A stretch of DNA of 64,000 nucleotides from Nostoc calcicola FACHB-3891 (GCF_014697355.1 NZ_JACJRQ010000016.1:1-64000); one strand, 5' to 3'. Shown: positions 52,301 through 62,674, numbered from the stretch's first letter. The notes: generated by a model from the sequence alone, not told the origin. Made by a program: numbers and translations.

Positions 52301-55157
52301 AGTAGCAGCTATGCGTATTTTATCGACTATCGCTGCTATTAGTTATTTAGTTACGCCGCAACTTTTTCCGCTAATTTTTCTGAAACAAATCAACATATCA
52401 GTTAAATATGGTAATACTTCCCTGTCTGCTTCTGCTTATGTGAATTATGGTTTAGTACTCACTGGATTGGTGGGAGATATTGAGTCTGCCTATCAATTTG
52501 GCAAACTGGGTATAACTTTAGTGGATAAGTTGAATGCTAAAGAAGTTAAAGCTAAAATTATTCTCGCATTTAATACAACTATTAGGCATTGGAAGGAACA
52601 TACTAGGCAAATATTAAAACCTTTAATGGAGGGTTATTATATTGCAATAGAAACAGGAGATTTAGAATACGCAGCTTATTGTCTTAATGCCTATTCCTAT
52701 TCTGCATATTTTGTTGGTCGGGAACTGACAGAACTAGAGCGAGAGATGGCAACCTACAGTCATGCGATCGCTCAAATTAAGCAAAAAATCGTATTTAACT
52801 GGATTAGTATCCACCGACAAAGTATTTTAAATTTGCTAGGAAATGTATCAAACCCTTGTTATTTAACTGGTGAAGCCTACAATGAAGAAAAAATGCTGTC
52901 GCATTACCTTGAAACCAATGATGTAATGGGAATTTTCTATTTTTATGTGAGCAAAGTACATCTTTGCTACCTATTTGAAAAATACCATTTAGCTTTGGAA
53001 AATGCTACATCAGCAGAAAAATATTTAGATGGTGGAAGAGGGCAGTTAGTTACTCCTTTGTTGTATTTTTATGATTCACTTACACGACTAGCATTATATC
53101 CTAATGTATCCATTTTTGAACAAAACTCTATGATGGATAAGGTTCAAGTGAATCAAGAGAAAATGCACCAGTGGACACATCATGCGCCTATGAATTATTT
53201 ACATAAATATTATCTTGTAGAGGCTGAACGTTGTCGGATTGGTGGTCAATATCTCGATGCAATAGAATTCTACGATCGCGCTATTTCCCTAGCTAAAGAA
53301 CATGAGTATCTGAATGAAGAAGCCCTGGCTCAAGAACTCACCGGCAAATTTTATCTAGGATGGGGCAAACATAAGATTGCCCAAACCTACTTCACAGATG
53401 CTTACTATAGCTATGTTCGCTGGGGAGCAGTAGCCAAAGTTGACGATTTGGTAAAACGCTATCCCCTATTACTCGCTCCGATATTTCAGCAAGAAAAACT
53501 AAAACTGAATATCCACTCCAGCCAAGAAAGTACTTCTTTTAATAAAATATCTCTATCTACTTTAAGCGAACAACAAACTGTAATTGGCTCAAAGACAAGT
53601 ATTTCTGATTCTCTGGATTTAGCTACATTTATTAAAGCATCTCAAGCGCTCTCTGGGGAAATAGAGCTTGAGGGATTGATTTCTACTTTAATGGAAGTCG
53701 CGATCGAAAATGCAGGAGCTTCTAAATGTGCTTTGATTTTAAATGAAGATGATAGCTTATCATTAACTGTGACGGCAGTTTGTTCCAATTCAAATTTTGA
53801 ACATACATACACAGAGTTTCCATCAATTTCTCTAGAATCAAGTTATGATGTTCCCATTACTTTGATTAACTACGTTAAACGTTCCACAGAAATATTAGTT
53901 ATTGATGACGCAATGGCTGTTTCATTTTTAGCATCTGACAGCTATATTATCTGCGAGGAACCCAAGAGTTTATTGTGTATACCTATTATTAATCAAGGGA
54001 ATTTGATTGGTATTATTTATCTAGAAAACAATTTAACGACCGGAGCATTTACACGCGATCGCGTTGAAGTTCTAAAACTACTCACTACCCAAGCAGCAAT
54101 ATCCCTAAAGAACGCTATTCTCTACAAAAATTTGGCACAAGCTAAGGAAAGCTTGGAGAAATACAACCATACGCTAGAGAAAAAAGTCAACGAAAGAACC
54201 CAGGAACTGAACGACAAAAATGAAAGATTACAGCAAGCTATACAGGAATTAAAACGTACTCAAATTCAATTAATCCAAAGTGAAAAAATGTCTTCCTTAG
54301 GGCAAATGGTGGCGGGAATTGCCCATGAAATTAATAATCCCATCAATTTTATTCATGGTAATATTGCTCACGCTAGTGAGTATGTGCAGGATTTGCTGGA
54401 TTTGATAGCTGTTTATCAGCAAGAATACTCTGATTCTTCGTCTGTGGTTGAGGATAAATCTCAGGAAATCGACATAGATTTTCTAGCAGAAGACTTGCCA
54501 AAAGTTCTAGATTCAATGAAGATTGGAAGTTCACGCATTCGCAATATTGTTTTGGGCTTACGCAACTTTTCTCGCCTGGATGAATATGAGATGAAGCCTG
54601 TAGATATTCATGAAGGGATAGATAACACCTTAATGATTTTGCAGCATCGACTTAAGAAAAATAACGATTACCCGGAAATTCAAATCATTAAAGAATACGG
54701 AAATATCCCAGAAGTTACTTGTTACGCAGGCCAGCTTAATCAGGTGTTTATGAATATTTTAAGTAATGCGATCGATGCTTTAGAAGAGTCATTTGTCATT
54801 GGTCATCAGTCATTGATAAATGACCAACAAATAAATTACACCATAGATTTGCAACTATCAGAAGGTCAAGAAAAAATAAAAAATCCTCAAGCAAAAATTC
54901 GCATATTTACTGAATTAACAGATTCTAATACGGTGATGATTAGGATTGCTGATAACGGTTGTGGTATGACAGAACCTGTGCGACAGAAAATTTTTGACCC
55001 ATTTTTTACCACTAAGCCAGTAGGAAGTGGTACAGGCTTGGGGTTGTCAATTAGCTATCAGATTATCGTGGACAAACATAAGGGTAGTTTAACCTGTCAT
55101 TCCATATTAGGAGAAGGGACTGAGTTCGTGATTGAGATACCAATGCAACAAGGATAA
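49308..55157 (+). CDS. Giant Ser/Thr kinase - AAA - GAF - histidine kinase (HstK-type)
   Basis: A 1949-aa multidomain signalling protein. Order: Ser/Thr kinase domain about 12-275 ([19 protein letters not shown] in place of [16 protein letters not shown]); AAA/NACHT-like predicted ATPase about 315-800 ([15 protein letters not shown] near 395; [20 protein letters not shown]); helical TPR-like region about 820-1390; GAF domain about 1430-1610; coiled coil ([20 protein letters not shown]); HisKA-like domain with [12 protein letters not shown] near 1670; HATPase to the end ([21 protein letters not shown]). It is the dual Ser/Thr-His kinase type known from Nostoc. The catalytic Asp of HKD is present. 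Two repeat-derived inserts are visible at 50302-50480 and 54787-54835. The input signal is unknown. Confidence 0.93.
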   Translation: MSVVLDTLYAFPGYRITEQIYSGSKTLVYRGIREQDQKLVVLKLMRNEYPTFGEIAQFRNQYIITKNLDIPGIVKTYSLDNYRNSYILVMEDFGGICLQKWRLEDKDKKENKILLNEFFNIAIKIASILEGLHGNRIIHKDIKPANILINPTTNEIKIIDFSIATLLPREIQFLTNPNVLEGTLAYISPEQTGRMNRGIDYRTDFYSLGVTFFELLTGQLPFTSKDPIELVYSHIAKQPLKASRINSNIPAVLSDIISKLMAKNAEDRYQSVLGLKHDLEVCQKQWQETGNIPSFKLGDRDISDRFVIPEKLYGRQHEVETLLAAFERVANPLESDARSYSAGSALVQPPVGKEYNSAELTPLALGQETSSTQWLPRRVSAPRQGGVRGVEMILVAGFSGIGKTAVVNEVHKPIVRQRSYFIKGKFDQFQRDIPLSGLVQAFRDLIGQLLSETDAQIHQWKAKILRELGTQTQVIIDVIPELEQIIGKQSQVTELRGSAAQNRFNLLFKKFIQIFTTKEHPLVIFLDDLQWADTASLRLIQLLMCESSLSDISEETDEITEIKKGLLLIGSYRDNEISKAHPLYLTLQEIEQAGATISTITLAPLNQGDLNHLIADTLHCPELVAVPLTQMVFAKTKGNPFFFIQFLKSLYDEGLIVLNFDIGYWQYDICKIKELVLTDDVVEFIAIQIEKLPINTQKVLKLAACIGNQFDLKSLAIVHEKSVVDTASDLWQALLDGLILPQSEIYNIFPADNTNQELIVQGIESTQFASINLQIPKYKFVHDRVQQAAYSLIPEEQKKPIHLKIGLLLLSNTPVAEQEERIFELVNQFNIAVEFISHQAKRNELAQMNLIAGRKALASTAYPTAVKYLSTGIQLLAADSWETKHHLTLALYETATEAAYLAGNFEQMEQLAEMVLVRKPLLEKIKVYEVKIQAYGAQNQALEAVNTGLNFLKLLGVEFPQHPSESDIQLAMAELASNLNGRHIQDLINLPDMIDLQQVAAMRILSTIAAISYLVTPQLFPLIFLKQINISVKYGNTSLSASAYVNYGLVLTGLVGDIESAYQFGKLGITLVDKLNAKEVKAKIILAFNTTIRHWKEHTRQILKPLMEGYYIAIETGDLEYAAYCLNAYSYSAYFVGRELTELEREMATYSHAIAQIKQKIVFNWISIHRQSILNLLGNVSNPCYLTGEAYNEEKMLSHYLETNDVMGIFYFYVSKVHLCYLFEKYHLALENATSAEKYLDGGRGQLVTPLLYFYDSLTRLALYPNVSIFEQNSMMDKVQVNQEKMHQWTHHAPMNYLHKYYLVEAERCRIGGQYLDAIEFYDRAISLAKEHEYLNEEALAQELTGKFYLGWGKHKIAQTYFTDAYYSYVRWGAVAKVDDLVKRYPLLLAPIFQQEKLKLNIHSSQESTSFNKISLSTLSEQQTVIGSKTSISDSLDLATFIKASQALSGEIELEGLISTLMEVAIENAGASKCALILNEDDSLSLTVTAVCSNSNFEHTYTEFPSISLESSYDVPITLINYVKRSTEILVIDDAMAVSFLASDSYIICEEPKSLLCIPIINQGNLIGIIYLENNLTTGAFTRDRVEVLKLLTTQAAISLKNAILYKNLAQAKESLEKYNHTLEKKVNERTQELNDKNERLQQAIQELKRTQIQLIQSEKMSSLGQMVAGIAHEINNPINFIHGNIAHASEYVQDLLDLIAVYQQEYSDSSSVVEDKSQEIDIDFLAEDLPKVLDSMKIGSSRIRNIVLGLRNFSRLDEYEMKPVDIHEGIDNTLMILQHRLKKNNDYPEIQIIKEYGNIPEVTCYAGQLNQVFMNILSNAIDALEESFVIGHQSLINDQQINYTIDLQLSEGQEKIKNPQAKIRIFTELTDSNTVMIRIADNGCGMTEPVRQKIFDPFFTTKPVGSGTGLGLSISYQIIVDKHKGSLTCHSILGEGTEFVIEIPMQQG
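50302..50480. repeat. Repeat-derived in-frame insert in the giant kinase
   Basis: About 55-60 codons (from [13 protein letters not shown] to [10 protein letters not shown]) separate the usual [16 protein letters not shown] from [13 protein letters not shown], which are normally close together in this family. The DNA is GC-richer than its surroundings and carries GGTGCAGCCTCCCGTAGG and CAGTGGCTCCCCAGACG, like repeat pieces elsewhere (CAGTGGCTCCTCCGGAC at 16231). Confidence 0.6.
54787..54835. repeat. GTCATTGGTCAT-type repeat inside the HATPase domain
   Basis: TCATTTGTCATTGGTCATCA and its inverse AAATGACCAAC are the same kind of sequence as the short repeats between genes (for example 36705-36735). 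In frame they encode [13 protein letters not shown] in a loop directly after NAIDALEES. Confidence 0.75.
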
Positions 55158-55340
55158 TTGGGCATGGGAAGAGGACACGGAGAAAGTCTTTCCCCTTCCA
55201 ATTCTCTTTGTCCCCTTGTTTTTCTCATCTACAGGACTTAGGCAAGATATGACCGAAAGCCTTATTCAAGCGTTGCGGTAATTCATCAATTACCGCTACT
55301 TTCGTTATCTTTTGCGTAAGTCTCGATCTAGCTAAAACAA

Positions 55341-55387
55341 AAATTCATCCCACGCTGTTTTACGGGTCAGACATGGGATGAATTTTT
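55341..55387. terminator. Terminator at the convergent gene ends
   Basis: Stem AAATTCATCCCA / TGGGATGAATTT with a 21-base loop, then TT. On the plus strand it terminates the giant kinase. The arm is A-rich on the other side, so it could also work for the P450 transcript. Confidence 0.7.
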
Positions 55388-55406
55388 GGGTGGTAAAATC
55401 CCACCC

Positions 55407-55569
55407 CAATACTTGTCGGGTTTTGGGGAAAAGGGGAAGGTGGGGTCCCCTCTGGGGATAAGGGGCGGGGGAAAGGGGAAAGAAAAAACCTTTAACCTTT
55501 AACCTTTACCCTTTAACCTTTTCCCAAAACCAAATTCCGAGTTGAAAATGCACAAAGCGAGCAGTATTG
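55407..55569. mobile_element. 163-bp CAATAC miniature element, copy 3
   Basis: Begins CAATACTTGTCGGG and ends GCGAGCAGTATTG. Perfect 10-bp direct repeats AATCCCACCC flank it (55397-55406 and 55570-55579). The interior has G/A-rich and C/T-rich arms (CCTTTAACCTTTAACC) that fold back. It is closely related to 62512-62637. Confidence 0.9.
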
Positions 55570-55587
55570 AATCCCACCCCATCTCTA

Positions 55588-56964
55588 TTAGACAGATGCC
55601 AAAGACTCTTGACGCACACAGCGTCGTCCTGTAATTACCATCTTGACTCCACGGGAAGGCGCAAGGGTAAAGCCTCGACGTTGAGGCCGTTCTATCCGCC
55701 GATCGACTAGCGCCAGCTGATAGTTTGACAACACGGTTGCTAATACTAACTTCATTTGAAACATAGCCAAAGCCTCGCCAATACAACGGCGCACGCCACC
55801 ACCAAAGGGCAGAAATTCATAGGGAGAAAATTGGCGTTCTAAAAAGCGCTGTGGTTGAAACTCCTGGGGTTGGGGATATAAATCCTCACGGTGATGGGTG
55901 AGATAAATACTCGGAAGCACTATAGTCCCAGGTTCTAAACAATGTCCCAAGAGTTGAGCAGGTTCTTGCACTACTCTGGGGAAAGAGGATATTAGAAGAG
56001 GGTAAATTCGCAACGTTTCGTTACAAACAGCTGTCAGATATGGTAGTCGGTAAAAGCTCATAGGATCTGGGGAATCGCCGAGAGTGTCTAGTTCTTCGAG
56101 CAGTTTTTCACGAACTAGGGGCTTTTGATGAATCCAATACAATCCCCAAGCGATCGCTGTTGCTGTAGTTTCATATCCTCCAACCATTAAGGTCATCAAC
56201 TGATCGCGCAACTCTCGATCTGTCATTGATTGACCAGTCTCATCCCTTGCCAACATCAGCATAGATAAGATATCGATACGTTTTGGATCGCGTTGCTGTT
56301 TGCGTTCAGTAATTTCACTGTAGATCAATTCATCAATTTGCTGGCGATCGCGGAGAAATTTTCCCCAAGGACTCCAAGCTCCTAAATCCTTTTGCAAGAA
56401 TGAGAAAAACAATAAACTAGAACTCAAAGGAGACCGAAAAAGATCTAACATCTGCAACAATAGATCCTTAAGTTTTTGAAATTTTTCTCCTTCATTCAAA
56501 CCAAAAACAACCTGTAAAATGACTTCCAGGTTTATTTCTTGTGTTAAGTTTCGAGCCAAAAACTGCTGATTTAGTGGTAACTGATTAAAAATTTTTGTAC
56601 ACAGGCTAGAGATTAGTTGACCATAAACTCGCATTCGCTCTCCATGAAAAGCAGGCATCAGAAGTTGTCGCTGTTGTTTGTGATGAGTACCCTCCAGTAA
56701 GGGAAGTGAATATTCTCCTACTAAGGGTTCTCCAATTTTATTTATGTTGCCAACGGCTACAAACTTTTTTCTATCGTTGCCTAGAATTTCCTGGATTGCC
56801 TGGGGATGGCTGACAAATACCACAGTACCGCCAAAACCAACTATCCTACCAGTGAAAATGTCAGGATATTGCTGAGCCGCTTTTTCCATATACCCGATAG
56901 GATCGGTAACCCATTGTAGCTTTTGTAGCGTGGAAGGAGTTTTAATAAGATTAGGTAATGCCAT
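55588..56964 (-). CDS. Cytochrome P450, CYP110-like
   Basis: Soluble cytochrome P450 (458 aa from ATG 56964, MALPNLIKTPSTLQ; an ATG at 57012 adds 16 residues and would overlap the upstream gene). The heme-binding loop FLPFGGGVRRCIGEAL has the axial Cys near 394. The I-helix is MVGGYETTATAIAWGLYW, the ExxR motif NETLRIYP, and the PERF-like region PQRF. It resembles the CYP110 family of heterocystous cyanobacteria. It lies 28 bp downstream of the terpene synthase on the same strand, so it most likely oxidises that enzyme's sesquiterpene product. Redox partners are not encoded nearby. Confidence 0.92.
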   Translation of the reverse strand: MALPNLIKTPSTLQKLQWVTDPIGYMEKAAQQYPDIFTGRIVGFGGTVVFVSHPQAIQEILGNDRKKFVAVGNINKIGEPLVGEYSLPLLEGTHHKQQRQLLMPAFHGERMRVYGQLISSLCTKIFNQLPLNQQFLARNLTQEINLEVILQVVFGLNEGEKFQKLKDLLLQMLDLFRSPLSSSLLFFSFLQKDLGAWSPWGKFLRDRQQIDELIYSEITERKQQRDPKRIDILSMLMLARDETGQSMTDRELRDQLMTLMVGGYETTATAIAWGLYWIHQKPLVREKLLEELDTLGDSPDPMSFYRLPYLTAVCNETLRIYPLLISSFPRVVQEPAQLLGHCLEPGTIVLPSIYLTHHREDLYPQPQEFQPQRFLERQFSPYEFLPFGGGVRRCIGEALAMFQMKLVLATVLSNYQLALVDRRIERPQRRGFTLAPSRGVKMVITGRRCVRQESLASV

Positions 56965-56992
56965 GATTTTTTTTAATTTGATTAAATCTAGC

Positions 56993-57979
56993 TCAAGAAT
57001 TCGCCATCTCATAATTTTGTGTTAGCTCTAGCCTTTCTACACTGTGATAGCGACTTGTCTGCGAATACCAATCATTGTTGCTACGTATCCAGGCGTGCAT
57101 TCCTAATATATATTTTGCAACTTCAGCATCGACTTCTTTTCCAAATGTGGGAATAGATGTTTCTAAATCCATCATTCTTTGTACGGCACTATTGTGCATT
57201 TCTACTACACCCTGAATTGCCTGATTTAGAGAAATCTGGTGTTGATAGTGCAGGACAAATACTAAATTATGAACATCACCACTGGATATTTCTCTAGATG
57301 CAGAAAAGATATCATTACAACAGGCAATAATATGTCCTGTGAGAAATTGCAATTTGAGAATTGTTTCATCTTTTCGTAAAAAATCGGGAATGGTCAAATT
57401 ATGGCAAAATTCAGTCAATGTCAAAAAAGCATCCACACCTATACTTGATTTACGTGTCATGATATAGGCATCCACATCTGGTACAATTCCCTGTGCGCGG
57501 ATGGTTGCTTCATCAGTACATGCCTCTAACCATTCCCCAAAGCTAGTAATGAAATTACGAAACCATGTTAAGCTTCGTCTTGCAAGAATCCTTTCTCTTA
57601 GGTTACTTAAGGCAAGAACAAGGGGTGGATCTTCGCTTGTAACTTCTACCCCATTTAAGATTTCCAGATATCTCTGATTATGGATCTTTAAAACTTCAGG
57701 TTTTTTTCCTAAATCTGACAAATCACATTGATCGTCCCAAAGAAACACCCAGCTTAACCAATCATTTGCAATCTTAAGTTCTTCAAGATCGCTGTCAGGA
57801 TAGGCAGATGCAGCTAATAAAAAGAAATTAGACTTACAAAATCGCTTATAAGTTGATTCATTGGCCAAGAGGTTGAAGCGAAGCACCCATTCAATACCGA
57901 ACTCTTGCAAAACATCAACATGCCGATTGATTTGCATTGCAAATGGACAATACAAAGCAGGAAAAATTAATTCTTTCAT
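56993..57979 (-). CDS. Class I terpene synthase (sesquiterpene cyclase-like)
   Basis: Bacterial terpene cyclase, 328 aa, which ionises a prenyl diphosphate (probably farnesyl) and cyclises it. The Asp-rich metal motif is D82-D83-Q-C-D86 in FLWDDQCDLSD. The second metal motif is N222-D223-IFS-ASR-E230 (NDIFSASRE). The pyrophosphate-sensing Arg-Tyr pair appears as SQTSRYH near the C-terminus. The length and fold match bacterial single-domain cyclases. In Nostoc, germacrene A and selinene-type synthases are paired with CYP110 in the same way, so a similar product is likely. First gene of a two-gene operon. Confidence 0.92.
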   Translation of the reverse strand: MKELIFPALYCPFAMQINRHVDVLQEFGIEWVLRFNLLANESTYKRFCKSNFFLLAASAYPDSDLEELKIANDWLSWVFLWDDQCDLSDLGKKPEVLKIHNQRYLEILNGVEVTSEDPPLVLALSNLRERILARRSLTWFRNFITSFGEWLEACTDEATIRAQGIVPDVDAYIMTRKSSIGVDAFLTLTEFCHNLTIPDFLRKDETILKLQFLTGHIIACCNDIFSASREISSGDVHNLVFVLHYQHQISLNQAIQGVVEMHNSAVQRMMDLETSIPTFGKEVDAEVAKYILGMHAWIRSNNDWYSQTSRYHSVERLELTQNYEMANS

Positions 57980-58604
57980 AGAAAGTCTGTTAGTTAAGTG
58001 TAATGAATAAACATCTGCGATCGGACCACAAAGGCAATAGCCTTTTTCAGAGTCTATGGCAGAGTTTTGCGAAAAAAGTTACTGTAACACCACGTTTTTC
58101 CAAGTATGGAACTTCTACTGACCTCGCTTGTTGCGGTGCGTAAAGGTATTTGAATATTTCAAAACTTACTTGGCTATTGTTCAATATTTTTTAAAAAAAC
58201 ATAACCGTAATTACCTGTAATTATATTTTTTCGATAATAATAGTTACATTTTGTTTATATTCATTATAAATACTATTGACGAATTATAAAAATTAACTTA
58301 TGGCATGGAAAATATTTTTTTGAGCTAGCGCTACTTCTATAAAAAGACAAGGGTAATAACGAATAATTTCAGAAAATAATCTATTAAATTTTGGTAAGAA
58401 CAATAGTTTTGTCTGTGGCGATCGCCCCGTAAAAAGCTATGGGCAATTTGGTATGAAAATGTTGCTGTTATCAGACTTTTGGGAACTATAGAATTGTCAG
58501 ATTGTAAATTTATCAGTCAGTCCATTAAGAAAATAGAGGTGACTTGGTTACAATTCGAGAGTCAATGACAAACAATTAACAAGGAGTAAAATTAATTTAA
58601 ATAC
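57980..58604. other. AT-rich intergenic region between terpene synthase and response-regulator kinase
   Basis: A divergent promoter region of 625 bp, very AT-rich (many A/T runs at 58180-58320), with one GCGATCGC near 58419. No repeats or small genes were recognised. Its length suggests regulated transcription of the terpene operon. Confidence 0.5.
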
Positions 58605-59927
58605 ATGGATGATAAATCAAATATACAAATGTCTAATTTTCACGAAAATAATTTAATTTTAGTGGTTGACGATACTACTACTAACTTAGAAATTGTCTTA
58701 GACATTTTGACTAATGCAGGCTTTGAAGTTATGACAGAAGTTAATGGAGAAAGGGCGCTCAAGCAAGTTGAATCTAGACTACCTGATTTGATTTTGTTAG
58801 ATGTGATGATGCCAAAGATAGATGGTTTTGAAACATGTAAAAAATTAAAACAAAATCCTGAGACCTGTGATATTCCTGTAATTTTCATGACGGGCAATTC
58901 AGATACAGATAGTAAAATAAAAGGTTTAAGTATCGGTGCAGTTGACTACATCACAAAACCCTTTAACCAAGAAGAATTATTAGCTAGAATTCAAACCCAT
59001 ATTCAATTACGAAATCTCACAAAAACTTTAGAAAAACGAGTTGCCGAAAGAACAGCAGCGTTGTCTAAAGCACTAAAAGATTTACAAGAGTCCCAACTCC
59101 AGCTTGTACAGACAGAAAAAATGTCTGCCCTTGGTCAATTAGTTGCAGGGGTTGCTCATGAAATTAATAATCCAGTTGGTTTCATTCATGGTAATCTTGG
59201 TCACGCTTGGGTATATTTCCAAGCCATGACTAAGCTAATTGAGCTTTATCAACACCATTATCCCGATCCAGTTGCAGAAATTCAAGAAGAAATTGCAGCG
59301 ATGGATTTGCAGCATATGCTTTCGGATTTACCTAACTTAATTTCTTCGATGAAAGAAGGTGTTCAACGGATTCGCAACATCAGTACCAGTCTGCGAAACT
59401 TTTCAAGGGCAAATAGCGATCGCAAAGTTTATTGCAACCTTCACGATGGTATTGACAGCACAATTATGATCCTCAAACATCGCTTAAAAGCATCAGAATA
59501 TCGCCCCAATATTGAGGTCATCAAAAATTACGATAATATCCCCGAAATAGAATGCTTCAGCGGACAAATAAATCAAGTATTTATGAATTTATTAGCTAAT
59601 GCTATTGATGCTTTAGAAGAGTCTAATTTAGGGCGTAGCTATGTTGAAATTGAGGCCAATCCCAATCAAATTTGGATTCAAACCAGCCTGAATGAAGATA
59701 AAAATCATGTCTTAATTAGGATTAAAGATAATGGCGTGGGAATGTCGGCTGAAGTCCAACAAAAAATCTTTGACCACTTATTTACCACCAAACCCGTAGG
59801 TCAAGGAACAGGATTAGGACTATCTATTGCTCGTCAAATTGTTGTCGATAAACATGGAGGAACTCTGGAGGTAAAATCATTACCAGGAGAAGGTTCGGAG
59901 TTTATTATTAAGCTTTCAATTGATTAA
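58605..59927 (+). CDS. Receiver-histidine kinase fusion
   Basis: A 440-aa soluble protein with an N-terminal receiver (LVVDDTTTNLEIVLDIL, phospho-Asp in LILLDVMMPKIDGFET near residue 66, VDYITKPFNQEE), a coiled coil (LEKRVAERTAALSKALKDLQ), a HisKA-like domain (H-box LVAGVAHEINNPVGFIHGNL near 180) and an HATPase ([24 protein letters not shown]). Receiver-first kinases usually relay a signal from another histidine kinase. Its kinase core is a close paralog of those at 49308-55157 and 61012-62376. It is divergent from the terpene synthase operon. Confidence 0.9.
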   Translation: MDDKSNIQMSNFHENNLILVVDDTTTNLEIVLDILTNAGFEVMTEVNGERALKQVESRLPDLILLDVMMPKIDGFETCKKLKQNPETCDIPVIFMTGNSDTDSKIKGLSIGAVDYITKPFNQEELLARIQTHIQLRNLTKTLEKRVAERTAALSKALKDLQESQLQLVQTEKMSALGQLVAGVAHEINNPVGFIHGNLGHAWVYFQAMTKLIELYQHHYPDPVAEIQEEIAAMDLQHMLSDLPNLISSMKEGVQRIRNISTSLRNFSRANSDRKVYCNLHDGIDSTIMILKHRLKASEYRPNIEVIKNYDNIPEIECFSGQINQVFMNLLANAIDALEESNLGRSYVEIEANPNQIWIQTSLNEDKNHVLIRIKDNGVGMSAEVQQKIFDHLFTTKPVGQGTGLGLSIARQIVVDKHGGTLEVKSLPGEGSEFIIKLSID

Positions 59928-60385
59928 AAGAGCAAAATTACAGTAAAATTCAGAATTCAGACTGAAAACAAATTTGATATCTGCCTTTGTGACTGAGTTT
60001 TTGTACTTCAATTTCCTGAAATTTACTGTATATCAAGTAATTTATTTTTGGATCGATACCGCAAGTTGATATCAGGAAGAAAATTATGGTTATCAATCGC
60101 TAGTTAAATGATGATGTCAAAAAATAGAAGAAATCGAGAGTATATTCATTAATGACAAAAGCTTGAGGTTTAATGATAATTATTGCCATTCATCAGACGA
60201 GCAAGTATTATATTTTCTCAAGAAAGGGATTATATCTGTTATCGTTTGCATGGTACAGGTTCACAACTGTGGGGTTCTAGGAAGTTGCTGCGGTTTACAC
60301 AATTTTAAACTGGCATAAGTGGTTACTTTACAGGTATTTTTGGGAACTCTATAACTGTAGTTCTAAAGCTGTGTCTTTAAAGTCT
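59928..60385. other. Intergenic region
   Basis: AT-rich, with AAAATTCAGAATTCAG-type repeat sequence just after the upstream stop and an AT-rich leader before the next gene. No gene was recognised. Confidence 0.45.
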
Positions 60386-60928
60386 ATGACAAATTACCTT
60401 AATCATTCTGTAAGTAGCCTGAATCTTCCCTTTGAACGGGATATATTTTTACGTACATTAATCAGAGAATTATCCGGTACATTGCAGGATGTAGTTGGCT
60501 TAGAAGAAGCCTCTGGATTTATTAGCGTAGTTGGTGAAAGGATGGGTAGGCAAATTAACCAAGATTACAAATCTGCCTTGGAAGTCTCAAATCTTTCCCG
60601 AAAGCAAGTAGCTGATGTGTTGGTTGATTTAAAAAAACGAATTCAAGGCGATTTTTATATGATTGAGGAGGATGATGAAAAAATTGTTTTTGGTAACCGC
60701 ATTTGCCCATTTGCCGAAAAAGTCTTGAATCGCCCTGCTATGTGTATGATGACTTCAAACGTCTTTGGAACGATCGCAGCTAATAATCTAGGGTATGCGA
60801 AAGTGGAATTACAAGATACCATAGCACAGGGTGCTTCTGAATGCAGAGTTATTGTTTACTTAAAACTGACTCAAGAGGCAGAAGATGCAGAAGGTCGAGA
60901 ATACTTTAAAGGACTAGAATCTATTTAA
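60386..60928 (+). CDS. Methanogen output domain 1 (MetOD1)-like protein
   Basis: A 180-aa protein from ATG 60386 ([20 protein letters not shown]; a GTG at 60371 adds five residues). It matches the compact MetOD1-type domain found as output of signalling proteins: [40 protein letters not shown] with two cysteines, and [14 protein letters not shown] with a third. The cysteines could bind a metal or act in redox sensing (inference). It lies 83 bp upstream of the PAS-histidine kinase gene on the same strand, which suggests co-transcription and a common pathway. Confidence 0.78.
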   Translation: MTNYLNHSVSSLNLPFERDIFLRTLIRELSGTLQDVVGLEEASGFISVVGERMGRQINQDYKSALEVSNLSRKQVADVLVDLKKRIQGDFYMIEEDDEKIVFGNRICPFAEKVLNRPAMCMMTSNVFGTIAANNLGYAKVELQDTIAQGASECRVIVYLKLTQEAEDAEGREYFKGLESI

Positions 60929-61011
60929 ACTCTTCAGCACTAAACCAAACCCAGCATACTAGCTCTGGTGCGGATTGGTAAAGTATAGTCCAACTTGAAA
61001 TTGCAAGCCTC

Positions 61012-62376
61012 ATGACTCCTGAACAATTTCTTGAACTTGCCAGAGTTTTACCAGAACCTTTACTTTTGGTGACTAGTGAGGGTCAAGTCTTAGCTACCAA
61101 TCAACCAGTAGCAGATATGCTGAGATTACGCCGTCAGGAGCTGCAAGGGAAAATGCTCTTTGATTGGGTAACTGAGCCTGCCAACGATATTATAAAGTAC
61201 CTGCAAGCTTGTTCTACTAGCAGAGCAATGATTTTAGGTTCTTTAACTTTACGTACAAATGATGGGCAAACATTAATATGTCGCACTCAAGGAGCAGTTA
61301 TTCAACCTTGGTCTCCTGAATCGTTAGCTTTAATTCTTTTGCGCTTAGAAAATAGAAGCTTAGCCAGCAATAATTTCGTCCTTCTAAACCAAAAAATTGA
61401 TGAGTTAGCAAAAGAAGTTCAAAAACGTAAACAGGCTGAATTAGAACTCCAAAAAGCGAATGAAGAACTAGAAATTCGGGTTGAGGAACGTACAACTGCT
61501 TTACAAGAAACATTAAACGAACTACAACTTACCCAAACTCAGCTTATACAAGCTGAGAAAATGTCTAGTTTAGGGCAGATGGTCGCTGGTATTGCTCATG
61601 AAGTTAATAACCCCATCAGTTTTATTTATGGTAACCTTCACTACGCTCATAAATACACTCAGGATCTACTAAATTTGTTGAAAAATTACCAACAAATTTG
61701 CCCCAATCCTCCTCTCGAAATTCAAAAGCAAATAGAAGAAATAGACTTGAATTTTCTGATTCAAGACATAAATAAACTCTTCCAATCTATGACGAGCGGA
61801 ACACAGCGCATTCAAGAAATTGTTCAATCATTGCGAAATTTTTCCAGACTTGATGAAGCCGAACTTAAGCAAGTCAATATCCACGAAGGAATTGATAGTA
61901 CTTTAATGATTTTGGAGCATCGGCTGCAAGCTACACATGAGTGCCCAGAAATCAAGGTCATTAAAAAATATGGGCAATTACCTCATGTGACTTGCTACCC
62001 CGGTCAACTCAATCAAGTGTTTATGAATATCCTTGCTAATGCGATCGATGCACTGGAAAAATCGGCACTCAATGGTCGGTGGTCAGCAGTCAATTCCAAA
62101 ACAACTGACAATCCCCAAATTAAAATTACAACTGAAGTAATCGATGAAAACTGGATAGTGATTAGTATTGCTGATAATGGTTTGGGAATCAATGAAGAAG
62201 TTCGCTCAAAGCTATTTGACCCATTTTTCACTACTAAACCCGTGGGCAAAGGTACTGGGCTAGGTCTATCTATAAGTTATCAAATTATCGTGGAAAAACA
62301 TGGCGGACAACTTAGCTGTTTTTCTACTCCGGAAAAAGGTGCAGAATTTGTAATTAAGATACCTGTTAACTCATAG
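61012..62376 (+). CDS. PAS-domain sensor histidine kinase
   Basis: A 454-aa cytoplasmic kinase. A PAS-like domain occupies residues 1-120 ([40 protein letters not shown]). A coiled coil follows ([20 protein letters not shown]), then a HisKA-like domain with [20 protein letters not shown] near 197 and an HATPase ([29 protein letters not shown]). From the coiled coil onward it is strikingly similar to the C-terminus of the giant kinase 6 kb away, which suggests local duplication. A repeat-like GGTCGGTGGTCAGCAGTCAA stretch codes for the loop after NAIDALEKS. It probably works with the MetOD1 protein encoded just upstream. Confidence 0.9.
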   Translation: MTPEQFLELARVLPEPLLLVTSEGQVLATNQPVADMLRLRRQELQGKMLFDWVTEPANDIIKYLQACSTSRAMILGSLTLRTNDGQTLICRTQGAVIQPWSPESLALILLRLENRSLASNNFVLLNQKIDELAKEVQKRKQAELELQKANEELEIRVEERTTALQETLNELQLTQTQLIQAEKMSSLGQMVAGIAHEVNNPISFIYGNLHYAHKYTQDLLNLLKNYQQICPNPPLEIQKQIEEIDLNFLIQDINKLFQSMTSGTQRIQEIVQSLRNFSRLDEAELKQVNIHEGIDSTLMILEHRLQATHECPEIKVIKKYGQLPHVTCYPGQLNQVFMNILANAIDALEKSALNGRWSAVNSKTTDNPQIKITTEVIDENWIVISIADNGLGINEEVRSKLFDPFFTTKPVGKGTGLGLSISYQIIVEKHGGQLSCFSTPEKGAEFVIKIPVNS

Positions 62377-62511
62377 TATTTGAGATTTTAAATTTTGGAT
62401 TGTATAGCAAGGGACTGGGGACTGGGGACTGGGTGAAAAGTCTTTTTGTGTCTAAGTTTTATCATCTGTTAATGTCCTAACCATCAAGGCTTTTGCTATA
62501 AATAGTGGTCT

Positions 62512-62637
62512 CAATACTTGTCGGTTAAGGGGAAAAGGGGAAAGGGAAAGGGGAAAGAAAAAACCTTTAACCTTTACCCTTTAACCTTTTCCCAAAACCC
62601 AATTCCGAGTTAAAAATGCACAAAGCGAGCAGTATTG
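62512..62637. mobile_element. 126-bp CAATAC miniature element, copy 4
   Basis: Begins CAATACTTGTCGGTTAAG and ends GCGAGCAGTATTG. Perfect 10-bp direct repeats ATAGTGGTCT lie at 62502-62511 and 62638-62647. The right half is almost identical to the copy at 55407, which is longer by an internal G/A-rich stretch. Confidence 0.9.
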
Positions 62638-62674
62638 ATAGTGGTCTGGATCTCAGTTTAGTGAATCTAAATTG

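Larger units (their letters stand above)
55158..55587. other. Intergenic region between convergent giant kinase and P450 genes
   Basis: Contains a GTAATTCATCAATTACC hairpin, the terminator at 55341 and the CAATAC element at 55407-55569. The element ends 18 bp from the P450 stop. No gene. Confidence 0.6.
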
